Part shown: positions 25,461 to 38,957 of the stretch, piece by piece
How the letters are laid out: each line of letters starts with the position of its first letter
Numbering within the stretch: position 1 is the first letter of the stretch
Assembly (NCBI GenBank): GCA_013398055.1
Contig: VZRS01015169.1
Coordinates: 641,973-705,972 of the forward strand
Source of the DNA: Ifrita kowaldi
Lineage: Eukaryota; Chordata; Aves; Passeriformes; Cinclosomatidae
Direction: 5' to 3'
Length of the DNA stretch: 64,000 nucleotides
Translations under genes and position numbers: made by a program
Notes under the pieces: generated by a model
Told to the model about the DNA's origin: nothing
What the model saw: only the letters and a program-made list of their open reading frames with translations
Databases searched by the model: none

Positions 25461-25740
25461 GATGGTGTACACTAGCCAAGCTCTCACTCAGGACCGGACT
25501 CAACACCTGAACTCAATTGTTATTCAAATAGAGTTCGGGCCACCTCAACCTAAAGTGCTCATTAACCTCCTACAAACAGCTGTAGCTGCAGGGCGGGCAC
25601 AAACCCTATAAATCTAGCCCTGGGAGGCCCCAAGGTTGGGGCGGTTGTTCCTGGTTGTTGTGTGCTATTGGAGCTCTGCTCTGAGAAATCATAATCCAAG
25701 ACTCAGAAGACTGTGAGCTCTGGCACAATACTGTAAGTAA
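25461..25740 (+). promoter_or_regulatory. Candidate TATA promoter with splice donor, or LTR relic
   Basis: A unit of different texture from its flanks. A GGGCGGGC box near 25,593 is followed by a TATA box (TATAAAT, 25,607-25,613). About 120 bases later comes a strong donor, ACT|GTAAGT (GT at 25,733). Spacing suits a transcription start near 25,637 and a short non-coding first exon ending at 25,732; that exon has no ATG in the plus-strand reading. It could be an alternative ELAPOR2 promoter, a non-coding RNA promoter, or a solo retroviral LTR remnant, since an LTR would also carry a TATA box. I could not fix LTR borders, and no AATAAA was seen. Confidence 0.3.
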
Positions 25741-27774
25741 AATTGTATATAAGTGTAACAAAGGCCTGGCTATCAACATGTTTTCTGTCAGTGTGACCAC
25801 TTTGGTTAAAATTATATGAGTTTAAGTTCTACTGCAAATCACTTGTTTTGACACAAAACTGACCAATACGTGTAGCTCTTACCCCTCTTCTTTTGGGGAC
25901 TATTTATATTGGTAGAGGAGACTTTGTATTGAGGTAACGTTCCCTTCCACACTGAAGGTTTATTTCACTGATTCACTCTCTGACTGTACCTAAAATTGTG
26001 CCCCTGAGGATGTCAAAGTCTGAAGGGGAAAAGCTGAGCCCAGAAGTGAGCCAGACTCATCCATCTCCATGGAGAGAGTGGAGAATACACCAGGAGCACA
26101 CAGACACGGGCCACTAGTGGCAAGGGAATGAGGGATGGCTTTGTCACATCCTGCCCTGTGCAAGCCAAATACCTAATGGGTGTTTTTTCATATAGCAGCA
26201 TGTCTCAAGAGAAAGGGAAATGTTGAGCAAATGCATTTGGTAGGAAATTGTAGAGGAGGTGACAGGGCAGAAAAATGATACAAGATCAGACAAGCAAGCA
26301 TCACCCAGACTTCCCTCTAATAACAGTGTTGTTCCTTTCCTAATATTTTTCTGGTGCCTGCTATGAAAAATTCTTACACCTAATGGAAAGTGATAACCAA
26401 CAGCAGAGGGACAGCACTGGAAGCTTTGCAAAATGCTCATGCATGTGCCTGCTTTTAAGCACATGAATAATTCCTCTGAAGTTTGAAAATGAATGCCTTA
26501 TTTAAGACGAAGTTGATGTTAAATACTATCCTGGATTAAAGTCAGAGAATTCTCTGTATCACAGAGTCAATGCTCTGACATAACTGAGATACATTATTGA
26601 ATTTAAATCTTTTGCTTCCAGTAAGTTGAGGATTTTTCTTTAGGTGCAGTGTTGAAAAAAAAGCATATGATTGGTGTTAAGAATATTTAAATATTAAGTC
26701 AGTTTGGTGCTCATTTCATGCTCTTTTGTGGGTTTTCATAGAAATATTTCTTTTGTTCTGTATACATTTTGCAGACTTTTTAACACTAACTGATGATGTC
26801 CTCTTACATGCTTTTTAAAGTGGAATTTGTGTGGCAGATTGGACAGGATGACACTGTGGTACTGCTGCTGGAGGGGAAATGCAATGAAATGAGCCAAGTT
26901 GATTCCTCAGATGATTAAATCTGGCCATAGTTCAGGTCCTCACAGAATTAAAGTTGGCAACTTGTAGAATATTATTACGTTTATCCTCCTCTGCATGAAC
27001 CCCCTGGGAGGATGAGACAGTTTGGCAGTAGGGAACTGAATCCTTGAGGACGCATTTTCCCTGTGGACACTGTAACTGTAGAAGTTAAACCTGGTTCAGA
27101 GCGGTGGCTCAGTGAGGAAGTGGCTGTACAGGAGATGCACAAGCTCTTGGATGTATTTGCACATGCCCAGAAATGTTTATGTTGAGCTAAATTGTTCACT
27201 CAGATTAGAGGAGCCTTGTAGATAAATACGCTGTAGTATTTGCCTTAACGTTTGCTCCATCTGGCTTATTTTTCTCAAGTACATGGATATAATTTCCCCA
27301 CTGAGATTATCAGCTCAGGTCCTCATCTGAGGTAAATTATTTTGTCCTACTCAGCTGTTTTATATCTGATGTAGTTCTAATTTGTGGATTCTACACATCT
27401 CAGGAGCACCCAAAGTGAGGGTTTGCCTGTGCCCTTTATTTTCAGATTATAAAAAAGGACCTAAATTTATCACCTTGTCTTGCATCTGGTAAGGAAAGGT
27501 CATGACAAGGCATGAAAAGAAGCGAGTTCATTTGGCTGGTGCTTCAGAAAGGGTTGAAATTTGGCGCAGAGTTGGTGTTGGTGTTCAGAAGGAGAGCAAG
27601 GAGCAGAAATAAAAAGGAAAAAATTGTCTTGGGAGATGGAAAACTCAGTGCCCAAGGGAAACCTGGTGGAAGCTTACACGTCTGTTGAGTGGAGGCTGCC
27701 TGGGTCTGCTTGCTCACCTTGAAGCAGTTGGTTCACCTGCTTGCTGTCCATCTCAGGCCTGGGGTCTCCTGATC
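25741..27774. other. Intron 1 part, no gene seen
   Basis: Unique AT-rich intronic sequence. No exon, RNA gene or recognisable repeat was identified, and the frames present are short and on both strands. Confidence 0.6.
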
Positions 27775-27910
27775 ATTGAGTCATAAAATGGTTTGGGTTG
27801 GAAGGGATCACCTGGTTCCAACCCTCTGCCATGAGTAGGGATGCCTTTCATTAGGCCAGGTTGCTCAGGGCCCCCTCCCAACCTGGCCTTGATGGCCTTG
27901 AATCCTTCAC
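27775..27910 (-). mobile_element. CR1 LINE 3' end fragment, reverse
   Basis: Minus-strand CR1 3' region: a tail-like TCATAAAATGGTTTGGGTTGG, then 'gaagggatcacctggttccaac', 'ctctgccatgagtagggatgcc', and the CCAGGTTGCTCAGGGCC...CCCAACCTGGCCTT block known from CR1 copies. It is 5'-truncated and has small internal differences from the copy at 31,718. Confidence 0.92.
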
Positions 27911-30900
27911 AAACTAGAGGTCAGCAATTTTTGCAGTGGCTTAATTAGAGCCACTTGGGATGCTGCAGGTGCCTTAGGTAATTGCCTTCTTGGGATTTGC
28001 TTCTGAGCTATTAAATAGTTATACCCTGAGCCCTTTCTGTGCAGATTGCCTTCTGAATAGGCAACAGTCAGCGACATCCATACTCAAAAAAACCAGAAGC
28101 TTCTCTTTTCATTTATGAGTCTTAAGCCCTGAATAGCTGGGAATAAAACGTCAAGGTTGAAAGGGAGGAGGAATGAATAAAATCCAGCATATTAAAAGTT
28201 ATAATTAGAACTGTGATCAACTTTGATACTGTCAGGCCTGTTCGACTGTAATAACTGAGTAGCTCTGAATAAAAAGCTTCACCATATTGGTAGTGAAACA
28301 TGAATCTTGTTCTAGGAGAACATTTTGGCTGATTGCACAGTGCCAGGGTGTGTGGATCTGAGAAACAGCATGTGGGTGGCTTATCTGGTGTCCATATGCA
28401 CGCAGCGTTTGCATGCGGCGTGCTGTATACTTGGTGTTTGTGAATAATAGGCACTAATATTTACTTTCCTGAAGAGAAAAGCTGGTTTTGTGTGTATGGA
28501 AGTGACCTTGTGCAAACAGTTCTCTGCCAGCCTGTCTGGATGCTGCTCTGTTCGTGTGGCAGGGAGGGGCACCCATCCAGCTGGGGACTGTCCATCCGTC
28601 CGGCACCGCGGCACTCCGCCCATGCCAGAGCACTTCGGGGAACACCACTGGTGCCTCGTGGAGTCAGTGTGTCATTGTCCCCTCTGCAGGGCACTTGTTT
28701 GCTTTGTGCTCTGACTGGTGAATACCCAATGACAAAACATGAGGATTTAGTGAGCTTTCTCCTTTATAGTCTTGTAGGTAGAAATTTATGACAGTGAGGG
28801 AAGGAAAATACTGTAAAATCAAGTGTGAAGCACTGCACCTTTTTTTGCCTTTCTTTTATTGCTATAGAAGAGTGTAAAAGGAATAGATTTCTAGTAGTTA
28901 ACAAAGCAACCACTTAAGGCATGCATAGGATACCTAAATATTGAGAGTTAAAAAGCCGTAGCCCATTAATGCTACTTTGATGGGCCTTCATGAGATTGTG
29001 AATACCAGCATTAAACCTGACATTTTTTCCTTAAGCCTAACATTTCTGTTAATGCATGATCTTTCAATCTAGTTGACTTCAATAACTGCAGATTTAAGCC
29101 CTGAGAACCTACTTCAGCAAGGTGTTTAAGGGATTGGTCTTTTGGGGTTGCGGTCAGGATGTACCCTGTACCACTGTGACCCTGTTGTCCACCACAAACC
29201 TGCGCTTGCAGTGACCTGAGGACCTCTTGTCACAAACCAGAACAAGTGAAAAAAAGGTTATTTTTAAATGCTTCTGTTGAGTATTGAAACAGGGATTCCT
29301 GCTTTGGAAGAGAGAACCTCAGGAAAGTCATGGAAAAGCCTGGACCTCCTGAAAATACTGATTCTTGCTGTGTGAAATCAAAGTGATACAAGGCAGTGGG
29401 GTGAATATCTGTAGGATTGTGTAAAATCACCGCATGCAGTGAAAGTATCACTGAAGAAGTTTACCCACGTAGCAAGTTGTGTGCATTTATTAAACTTAAA
29501 ATATGATTATGTGTGCATTTAAATGTATGTAATAAAAAGAAAATAAAACCCATAAAAAACAACCCATGATGTATAAATTTTAAATGGTAAGATTTTCATG
29601 TCATGAATATTAAAGAAGAGTGTCATGCATAGATTGGTGGTAATAAAAGTCATTCTCAGTTCGACAAACTACATTTATTTGGCTGTAAAAATTTGAGGAA
29701 AATTACAGAAACTCATAGAAAGCTCGTTGCAGTTAATGGAAAAATACTCACTTTGTGGAACTGGATTAAACCTGTCCAAATACTACTGCTGGGTGACTAA
29801 AAGACTAGATGACTCAATAACATTAGAACAAGGAAGATAAACATATGTATAAACATCCTTTATCATCATTTTCTTTACTTCAATTTTCTCTTTAACCTGT
29901 TTTTTTTTCAGAAAATTTAGGAGCTCACTGAAAAATTAAGATTTTCGAATCAGTCTTGTCTAAAACCTTTTTGAGAAGCAATAGAGATTTGCAGATGAAT
30001 TTGCTAGGTTTCAAGACTGAAGGGTTAAAAACCCCATAACCCAAATCCTGATGGCAGAAAAGGAATCATTGGTTTTGGAGTTAACTCCAGCCTCTGAAGA
30101 ACTCCCTGAGAAGAAAGGCTGGTCAATTGGGATGAAACCTCAATGTTTATGGGGTAATTAAGGTGTGAAGCAAGCTTTCAAAGGAGTGTTTGAAAGGGTC
30201 AACCCTGTCTGTCTGTTCAGAAAGTAAAGTTTTCTGTTAAATAAACCCCCAGTCTGAATTCACATGTGCAACAGCATGTTTGGTGGTTTTCATTTTAATG
30301 AGTTGGGCTTCTCTCAGTATGTGAAATGGAGTGGAATTCATCTCCCTGAGTAGCGCTTCTCCAGTGGGCAGCATTGCCATCTTTAACCTGCATCCCAGCC
30401 TATCCTGCCTGTACCAGTCCACCCTCCTCATGTGCTTGTTGACCACAAAAGGATTTAGCATTTCCTTTCCTGGTGCAGGGACTTTCACTGGCACACTCCT
30501 AGGGAAGAAAATGGAGAAGTGAGAGGAACTTAGTCACAGTGAATTCATCTTCATAGAGGTTAATTTTCAAGAGGGAAGGCTCTGAACTATCTGCTGGTCT
30601 CTTTTGATATTTGTAGAGCTTTGTGAGCATGAAGGGCTGTGAGTGCTCGGTGTTACAGTTCACAGAGACCACAGGTGACACGTCGCTACCCTGCAGAAAG
30701 CCAGTGTGCCTCTGACAAGTCTATTACCAGTGAGGTCTGACTGTGGCTTATTGCATTCGACATCTTTTTACAAAGGGTGAAATGTTTTAAAGAATTTTGT
30801 GGAAGAACTGTGAGAAAATGATTGCAGCAATTTCTTTTCTCCACACCAAAGACAATGCTGGTGTTATAGTAGCTGACCTCCTCCAAAGCAGCTGTTATTT

Positions 30901-31717
30901 AAGGGCAGAAATGGTAAAATCTGGCCTTATAATTAAGTCCAGGGTGGTATTTAGATTGCAAAACCCTTTGAGAAAGGTCCTCTTGATCTGAAAGAACAAG
31001 ACCCTGGGTGGTTTAAGCATTATAACTGGATGAGTGTGTATCAGAAAAACGTAGGGTTGCTGCTGAGAATCTTGAAAGGCAAATTGACACATGGGCTAGC
31101 AAAACAGATGCATACCAGGGATTGGAAAGGACAGCTGCTAAATGTGTGGTGAAACACTGACAGGAGAACTGGGTAATGTACATGGTGTCCTGGCAGGAGC
31201 AGGGTCTGTAGGGAAGGAGGAGGTGGGGATGGGTGGTGGGAACGGCTCCGTCATCCTGGAGATTGGCTGGCTGGACACTGTGCTGTTTTTTGCCCCAGAA
31301 TTATATAAATCTATATTACAAACTTAACTAGCTTCTATAATATAGCCTCCTAACTAGGCAGCTTCTCATGTTTTCCTGCTCCTAAAGTTTCTCTGTGTTA
31401 ATCCAATAAATGCTGCTGGATTACAAGGCACTGGTTATCACAGGAAGGGTCATGACAAGCCTGAGGCTTCAAGCTGCAGCTGTACTGGGTGGAAAGGACA
31501 TCTCCCCACCACCCTGGGTGCTGTGCCAAGGTTTCTGCCTATCCAAAGATGTATTGTACCCCAGGCCCCATCCTCACCTCCGAGCCACGAAGGAAAACTT
31601 TTGTGCCAATACCCCTCAGTCCCTGAGGTTTGGGCAGCCCCATCACTGCATGTTAAGGAAAGCATGTCAGGCTTTGTGTGCCTGGGGGCTACTGAAAAAC
31701 CTCACTTGCATGGTAAG
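27911..31717. other. Intron 1 part, no gene seen
   Basis: Unique intronic sequence. An A/T-rich patch at about 29,480-29,600 contains two AATAAA strings but no upstream exon. Several overlapping frames near 28,381-28,790 on both strands fall in a locally GC-richer stretch and resemble nothing known. Confidence 0.6.
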
Positions 31718-32042
31718 ATCATAGAATTATAGAATTGTTTGTATTGGAAAGGACCTTAAAGCTTATCCAGTCCCAACTTCCATCTTTCACTATCCCAGGT
31801 TGCTCCGAGCCCCATCCAACCTGGCCTTGAACACTTCCAGTGAAGGAGCATCCACAGCTTCTCTGGGCAACCTGTTCCAGTATCTCACCACCCCAACAGT
31901 AAAGAATTTCTTCCTAATATCTGATCTAAACCTGCCCTCTTTCAGTTAAAACCATTGCCCCCTCATCCTGTCACCATGTGCCCTTGTGAAAAGCCCCTCT
32001 CCACCTCACTTGTAGATCCCCTTTAGGTAGTGGAAGATGTTG
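31718..32042 (-). mobile_element. CR1 LINE 3' region, about 325 bp, reverse
   Basis: The longest CR1 3' copy in the window. It begins with the reverse tail ATCATAGAATTATAGAATT and continues through 'ggaaaggacctt', CCCCATCCAACCTGGCCTTGA, 'catccacagcttctctgggcaacctg', the 'tttcttcctaatatc' block and 'cctcatcctgtcacc', to 'aaaagcccctctcc'. These blocks appear in the order known for reverse-oriented CR1. The left end is the element's 3' end. Similarity fades after about 32,042, the 5' truncation point. Confidence 0.95.
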
Positions 32043-35000
32043 GAAAGTCACTTTTCTTGGAATATTTACCATAAAATAGCCCTTGTGTTCCCTGAGCCCT
32101 CCAGCTAAGGGAATAGGCAGTAACTTTGTACCTCTCACCTCCTCATTAGGGGATTAATTAGGTGTGCTTCTCAAGATATGTTGACAGTCCTGAGGTCTTT
32201 GTCTCTAATTATTATGATCTGTTTTGTCTCAAGTGTTTCACCTCTAGAATTGGGCAGTATTTTCCTGCCTTTGGGCAATTTGACTGTCAAAGCTGTTATT
32301 TTCACTCAATGTTATGGCCTGATGTAATTTCTTGCTCTAATTCTACAAAAGAGAAAAATTGACATCTCAGTTTCTCAGCCTCCTACGCAGGGTAACACAG
32401 TGTTTGCCTTTTATTCCCAGAGTAACAGAGTTAGTTAGCAGTGGTAAAATCTGGACCTGTTCTCTGTTACTGGGGAAGTAATAAAAATAAAATTATAGAG
32501 GAAATTGGTTTTTTTGTTTTTTGCTGTGCTGCCTTTAGGATTGAGAGATGTGCTACTGAAACTGGAGACTTAATGATGGCTGATTCTCTCTCCATTACTG
32601 GATGTTGCCTTTTGAATCAGTCTCTTGGTCTTTGAACTAATTATTTTGAGGAGATATGAGGATGTGTAGGTGTTGCCTCCCTTCCCCCATACTGGCATGG
32701 CCTTTGAGGAGGGAGAAGATTTACACAAAGTCAGATATAAATCCTGCCCCTGTCTGAGTAAATTAAGGAGGAGGTGGAATTACTGATAGGAGTGCTCAGC
32801 TCCATAATCCGAACAAGAATGAACATTCAGATGAGAAATGCTCTGGATGCTTAGGTGAATCCATAGTGAAGTTTTAATTCTGTCCTTTTGTGACTAAGCC
32901 TAAATTGCTGCCTTAACAATTTTTCAATCAGTAAGGCTGGCTGAAATGGTGTTAAATAATGTCACTGTTTTGCCCCTAGTATTTCCTAGGAGCAAGGCCA
33001 CTCTGTTAATTTCCCATGAGCAGCACACTGTGCCATTCTGCTCTGCTCCAGCTCCCTCTGATGCTCGCCCATGGCAGTGGGAGCTGATTGTGCCATGCAC
33101 AGCCGTGGTGGGCACAAGTTGCTGTCATCATTCCAAGAGCAGCAGGCCAGTTCAGACCATCGGATGTCCAGGGGAACCCAGGGTCCCAGTGCAGTCAGCA
33201 AAATTGGGATCTGCATCTGAATTTTTTTATTATCGGTGCATGGTTTAGGTTTTGCAGTTATTTGTCTTCTCTGATTGTATAAGGTCAGGGATGGGGATGA
33301 GACCTGGAAATTAAGCAGCCCATAATTGTGCCTTGTTTCTGAGTTTTCCATGTGCCCAGCTGTGAGGCATCACCCAGAATGCTGCAACCCTTGACCACTG
33401 GCATGGGGGGCATTAACAAGCCTGTGTGTGCATGTATGCTCATATCTGGTGATACCCATGTCTTGTGGAGAAGGGCTTTTATCAGAGTATGCTTTCAAGG
33501 TATTAGAAATGCAGAGATTTAAGTGGGTGGCCCAGTGGTACTCTCAAAGCCACAGAACAGCTCAAGCTGCTGGCAGAAGGACGATCAGGAGCTTTAAGCC
33601 TTATTCCCAGTGTTTGCTCTAAACACTAATGAACACTTTTCTTAATGTAAAGCCAAAGCCTAAAGTCTGTGTTGTGAAATATCCAGGAGAGTGAAACTTA
33701 GGATGCTTATAAGCCAGTTATCTTCAACCCTCCCAGGCATTTAATGCAGAGTCACAGTCCTGACTCACTCTCCTATACCATTATGAGTAATCAAGGTGGT
33801 AGAATTATGTTAATCTCTGATTACTGTTATTTATAACAGTTCCTCATGTTCAGGAAAAAAACATGCAAGTAGTGTCCAACTTAAGGTAGCTACCAAAACA
33901 AACTACAGCCCAAAGAGCAACAGCATTCATTCTTAGATGTGCATTTTCATTGTACTTAGTCATCACAGGACTCCTCAGGAAGAAAAAAACCATATAATTA
34001 ATTAGATGGGATGTTGGGAAAAAGTGTGTGGAAAATGAGTCAGTGACTGTAGTTGTTGTACCCAGATGGACATGTTATGGACAGGTCTGGTAGTTTCATT
34101 TGGATACATACTCATGAGTAATTCCCTGTTCCCTTCTGCCATGCAGCTAAGAGCATCTGCACTCTCATTTATTATTTATCTGTGAGCAATGTTTTTCTTT
34201 TAATTAGAAATGTCAAAGTAAAATGATCTTTTCTGGGACTAGAAATGGCTCTTGTATGTAAAGGGTAATGTGTGCTTGGAAAATGTTAATAAGTTTCAAT
34301 TTGTGAATATCATGTTAAAGCTACTGTACTGTACTGAGCTTTGTAGAAATAGTGTTTTGGAGGAGATGATGAAATTTGATAAAAAGCCCCATTATTTTTG
34401 GTCAACCATTCTTTCTATGTGGTTAATATCATCCCCATATGTTACAAAGCCTTCTGCTAGTGGATGCACATGAAGTGTAACATGTAGGATGAGAGGCACT
34501 GCTGTACCACACCTCTGCTCTGCACTTACCCCCATTTCACATTTGGTCACTTCTCAGTTTGCTGCACTGATTGCTCTCTGTAATTAAATTCTCAGCAGCA
34601 AATTCAATTTCTGGACAGCTGTGGCAGTGAACATGTTCCTCCTGTGTCTCCATGGATGGTGTTGCAGAGAAAAGCAAGGCAGCACTTGCAAAAGCTGTCA
34701 ACCGTCTCTAGCAGGAGAAGCTGAGAAGGGAAGTACAGAGAGGGTAAGGATTAGTCCTGCCAGTCCCACATGCCTTAATAAAAACACTCTTGAATTAATG
34801 AAAAAGGCATCTGTATTTTTGGTTTCCGTTCCCCTTCTCGAGGCAGCGTGGCTCTGGGAGGGTGGATGCTGTGGATGTTGTATATTCAGTTCCATGACAG
34901 AAGTACTGGAGTAGGGTGCTAACAAAGGGGATGCCATTTTTAGTGTTCAGTGCCACCTGGGGACCAGATCACTCAGAGAAAGATCTGCCCATTCAGATTA

Positions 35001-35978
35001 ACCTGGGCATGCTCAGTCCCACTGTGCTACAGACAGACCTTCCCACGTGGCTTCACATTTTTAAATGTGGCCTAAGGGGAGTCCACAGCCTTTGGGTTGC
35101 CAGATTTTGCTAAATAACCCAGCTTCATCAGCAGTAAATCTTCTAACAGTTTTTTAAAAGGAGCAGCTGTAGGAAGATTAATGTGTTTGAAAGCATCAGT
35201 CTATGACAAATGGTGTTTTTTGGCAGCTCTGGCTCACGTGGGCGATTTCTCTGGAGTCAGTGGGATGACTTGCTTGAGCAGAGGCCATTAGTCACAGCAC
35301 CTGCATGGCCCTAATGAAGTGTGTGGCACTAAAGGAAGGATGCTGCTTCTCAGAGGAAGGCACGGATTCAGCCTTACTGAGTAGATGATGATGTAGGCAA
35401 TCATCCCTGCTCTGTAGTTCCATCATTTTAGGAAGCATGACTGAAGAAATTGTTTCCTTCAAGAATTCCCATTATGTTTTTACTCAGGTTAGGTTAGGTG
35501 CCATTGGGTCAGCAGAGAGTCTCCACTAGCCTAGAAGCTGTGTACATTCTTGCCACAAATAACAGACTCTGCTGTAATCATTTGTAAGCCAGTGATGAGG
35601 GCTTTGATGGATTCAGATGACTTCAGTAGTCATAATTTCTTCATCAAGTTGAAACAATGCAGATAGACTGGGATACAGTGAAACTGTTACCTACAGGTGT
35701 CCAAAAGGAAAACCCTAAGAAAGCCACTCAGATCAAGTAATATTAATGTTTCTAGATTTCCCCAGACTGCATATGAAGTTTCTTCAAGTTGCAGTGCATT
35801 TTCCGTGGTGTGGTGTAGGGTGGGAATGGCAGGAAGGGTTTGCAGCCTGAGTTGTGCTGCTTTTATCATTTAGTGAGTTTTTTTCTCTGGTGATCTGATT
35901 CAACATACAGCTCATAGCACCAAAAGGCTGATTCCCAACAAGCTGTGAAGCAAGACTTGGAAATTCTTTTCCTTATTT
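32043..35978. other. Intron 1 part, no gene seen
   Basis: Unique AT-rich intronic sequence, with no exon or repeat recognised. The 121-codon minus frame at 32,986-33,351 overlaps plus frames and has no recognisable domain or splice context. Confidence 0.6.
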
Positions 35979-36042
35979 AAAAAAAAAAAACAAACCAAAA
36001 AACCACCAAAACAACAACCAAAAAACCAAAACAATAAAAAAG
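35979..36042. repeat. A-rich tract
   Basis: A run of twelve A's followed by A-rich sequence broken by CC and C (AACCAAAA-like units). It is a low-complexity tract. It lies some 540 bases before the RT relic, and no link between them is shown. Confidence 0.8.
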
Positions 36043-36579
36043 ATTGAACAGGTTAAAACTGGACTGCTGAAGCCAATCCACTAATGATCCTGGTCATGAT
36101 GAAAGTGATGGTGTTATAAAAACAGTGGGGATAAAGATACCTGCTCTGAGAAAGGTAAACAACCAGGTGAAGATAGAAAGAGACATCTTTGGCTAATATA
36201 GGAAAAATAAAGGAAAAATAGCAAACAAAAATGAGGAATTATATGTATTATATAAAATAGGGGATGTTTGCCAAAATATATCAAAGAAATGGAGAGAGAT
36301 TTTAGACTCAGAGAGAAGAGAGAATAATGTTTACTTTACACTAACTCCATTACCTATAACATCTTAAGTGTTTTATGATGAAAGGATACTCACTCACAAA
36401 ATACCTTTATGGAAAATAATTAGTAGCAAAGAGCTTGTACAATAACTGGAAGGATGATTTCAATCTAGAGAACAAATATTCAATTAATGTATATGAAGAG
36501 TTTGGTAGGATAATGAGTAACAGAAAATTCTGAGAAATATAAAAAAAAAAAGGGTTATTGTTTCTCTAAAAAAAAGACA

Positions 36580-36985
36580 GCTTCGGCTATCACTGGCCCA
36601 TAAACCTGACTAAAACAGTGTAACAAATAACAGGGGAGAGAAAATCATTATCTTGCAAATAGAAAAATCATGGATTTCACTGGAACGAATCATGTCAGAC
36701 AAATTTCATTGCTTTTTTGCACTTGATGTTGTATTGCATTGAAACCCTCTCATAAAAGAAATTCAGCCTGTGCTTTGAATCCCATTGCACAGATTGATAA
36801 GTGACCGAGGAACTAAAAACAAAGCAATGACATGTCCAGACAGAAATTCGTAGCAGGTAATGTATCCACAGAGCAAAAAGCATTTTTATTTAGCATTTCC
36901 TGTGATAAGGGCAGGTTTTAACTACGCTCAGCAACTGTGTAGATGGTACTAAACTGGCAGGCATAGGAAACACTGAGGAAAAAGG
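36580..36985 (+). pseudogene. Decayed CR1/L3-type LINE reverse-transcriptase relic
   Basis: Broken pieces of a non-LTR retrotransposon reverse transcriptase can be read on the plus strand. About 36,587-36,622 gives GYHWPINLTK, resembling the family's NYRPVSLT motif. About 36,664-36,713 gives HGF-(x)n-ESCQTNFIAF, resembling the QHGF...SCLTNLI block. About 36,940-36,985 gives DGTKLAGIGNTEE, resembling the DDTKLGG...NTPEG block. The order and spacing fit a CR1/L2/L3-type RT, but the frame shifts and stops between pieces show it is dead and old. It reads in the same direction as ELAPOR2. Assignment to CR1 rather than L3 is uncertain. Confidence 0.6.
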
Positions 36986-37922
36986 AATAATTCATGGCAT
37001 GGAGATATTTAGTTGCTACATGTGTAACTTAGTGACAAAGCATCCAATAAATAATTTTTACACCCTCACTGTTAGCTTTATTTTTTCTTCAGTATTTTAG
37101 GTGTACACAAAAAAAGATGACATGAAGCTCTGCCTTGTTTCTATGCAAGAGAAAGGGTTGGCCATATGCAGTGAATCGACTGGATGTGCCTTAAGAGCAG
37201 ACTTGTAGTGCTTTGCTCAGGAGGAGACTGAGCCAAATTTGCAATGGAAATCCAGTTCTGTCTCACACCTTTTTTAAGGGCTGTTCCTGGACATTTAGGC
37301 AGTTTTCTGTCCGCATGCATGTTTGTTAATTTTAATTTTAAAAGTTCCATATCTCCTGTGAATGATCTAATACAACACATACCAGGGCATGCAACTGGTG
37401 AGAGACAATATAGATCCTGGCCCCTGGTCCATCAGGCCTCTACAGATACATGCTTAGTTCTGAGGTTGGGCTGGATATGAATATACTCAATATTTTGGGT
37501 TTAAAGGGTAGATCTGCATGCTGGAATGCTCTACTGTGTAACTGCAGGTGGGAATGCTCTCCCAGATGATTCAGTGTCTGCATGGTAGCTAATATCTACC
37601 AATAATTTAAAAAATTACTTTCTAATGACTCTTTAGAGGAGAATTATATTAACCAGTAAAAATTACTTCCAGTGAATAATTAAAGTATCTGTAGTAAAAA
37701 TAATCTAAAAGACATCTTCAGTGGAACGTAGAAACCTGTAAATAGGAAATTCTAAATAGAACCAGGGATGAAGGGTGTCAGCGTAACAGATGAAATTCAG
37801 TGTAGTGAGAAACATCAGTTTGGTGACAAAAAGTGCTAGTCTGTCTCATGGTGGCTTTCCCTGAAGAAAGAATAGAAAATACCAGTGATGAAGGGTGTAA
37901 ATAAACAGCTTATGGAAAAATG

Positions 37923-37990
37923 CAATCAAAATTCAAATTTGATTCAAACTCAATTCAAATTAAATTCAAAAGTTCAATTCAAATTCAAAT
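37923..37990. repeat. Degenerate TTCAAA/CAAATT minisatellite
   Basis: About ten imperfect units of TTCAAA/ATTCAA type in tandem, AT-rich, in the intron. The units differ slightly in length, suggesting an older slipped-strand expansion. Confidence 0.8.
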
Positions 37991-38957
37991 AGATTGTAAG
38001 TGGTTGTAATGGGGAGGGAAAATGTGGCATCAGTTTTATTCTCCTGTTTATGGCCCCTGAGTACTGGGTTGAAGCTGAGCTGTGTGGAATACCAACAGAA
38101 GGAGATGAGAACATCTCACTGCTGACAGGGTGAACGATTTGGGATGTCTGGGGTGGCTGGCTTCTGGTCTCATGGGTCCATCTCTGCATCCTGTGGTGAC
38201 AGCAGGGGAGGCTTTCCAAGGCACTTATTTTTCAGTGGGGAGCAAAGGTGTGGTATAAAAATATTTTCTTGGGAAATTGGGGTGGATTTAGCCTTTTAAA
38301 ATCAAATACAAGTATCCTGAGGGACAGCACTGATGGAACTGCTGGCTTTAAAAACTCTTGCAAATGCACCTAAGATGATTACCAAAACGATCTTGACACA
38401 GCTTCTGTCCCTTTCCCTTTTGCCTTCTCAGAGCGCCCGTGTGAGCGGTGGTGGATCCCGGCAGCCAGCAGCCTGTCCTGCTGTGCATCCATTTAGGAAC
38501 AGCTCTGGTGGCACCCCGTGTTGCCAAGGCTGCTTGAGGGCTGAAAGCTTTGTCCCCTCCTGACTTGCAGCTCGCGGCAGTGCCTGAAGCCGGAGGGACT
38601 TTAATGAGCCTGCCCCTCACAATAGTGGAGACCAAGGGCCAATTACAGGCGGTGTTTGGGTTTCAGGATCATTAAATTAATCAGGAAAGTGCAGCCTAGT
38701 TCCTGTGAGGATGTTGTGTTTTGCAGCTGATGAGACTGTGTTCTACCTGCTGCCTTTGTCCACTGCCCAGAAACAGCAAGAAAAGCTGAAAAAAAGGAAA
38801 AAAAATCCTCTTGGAAAAGAACTGGCTTAATGTTCAGTATTGCAAGATGAAAACAGCCCTGAATGTGGGATGTTCTATTGACTTCATGTAACCATGCTGC
38901 AATATTATCTGCATGTACCTAGTTTACTCTGTGAATGTATAACATGATAGCTGATAT

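Noticed and set aside
29480..29600. AATAAA strings suggesting the 3' end of a gene
   Set aside because: They occur in a generally A/T-rich patch without any upstream exon or open frame on that strand.
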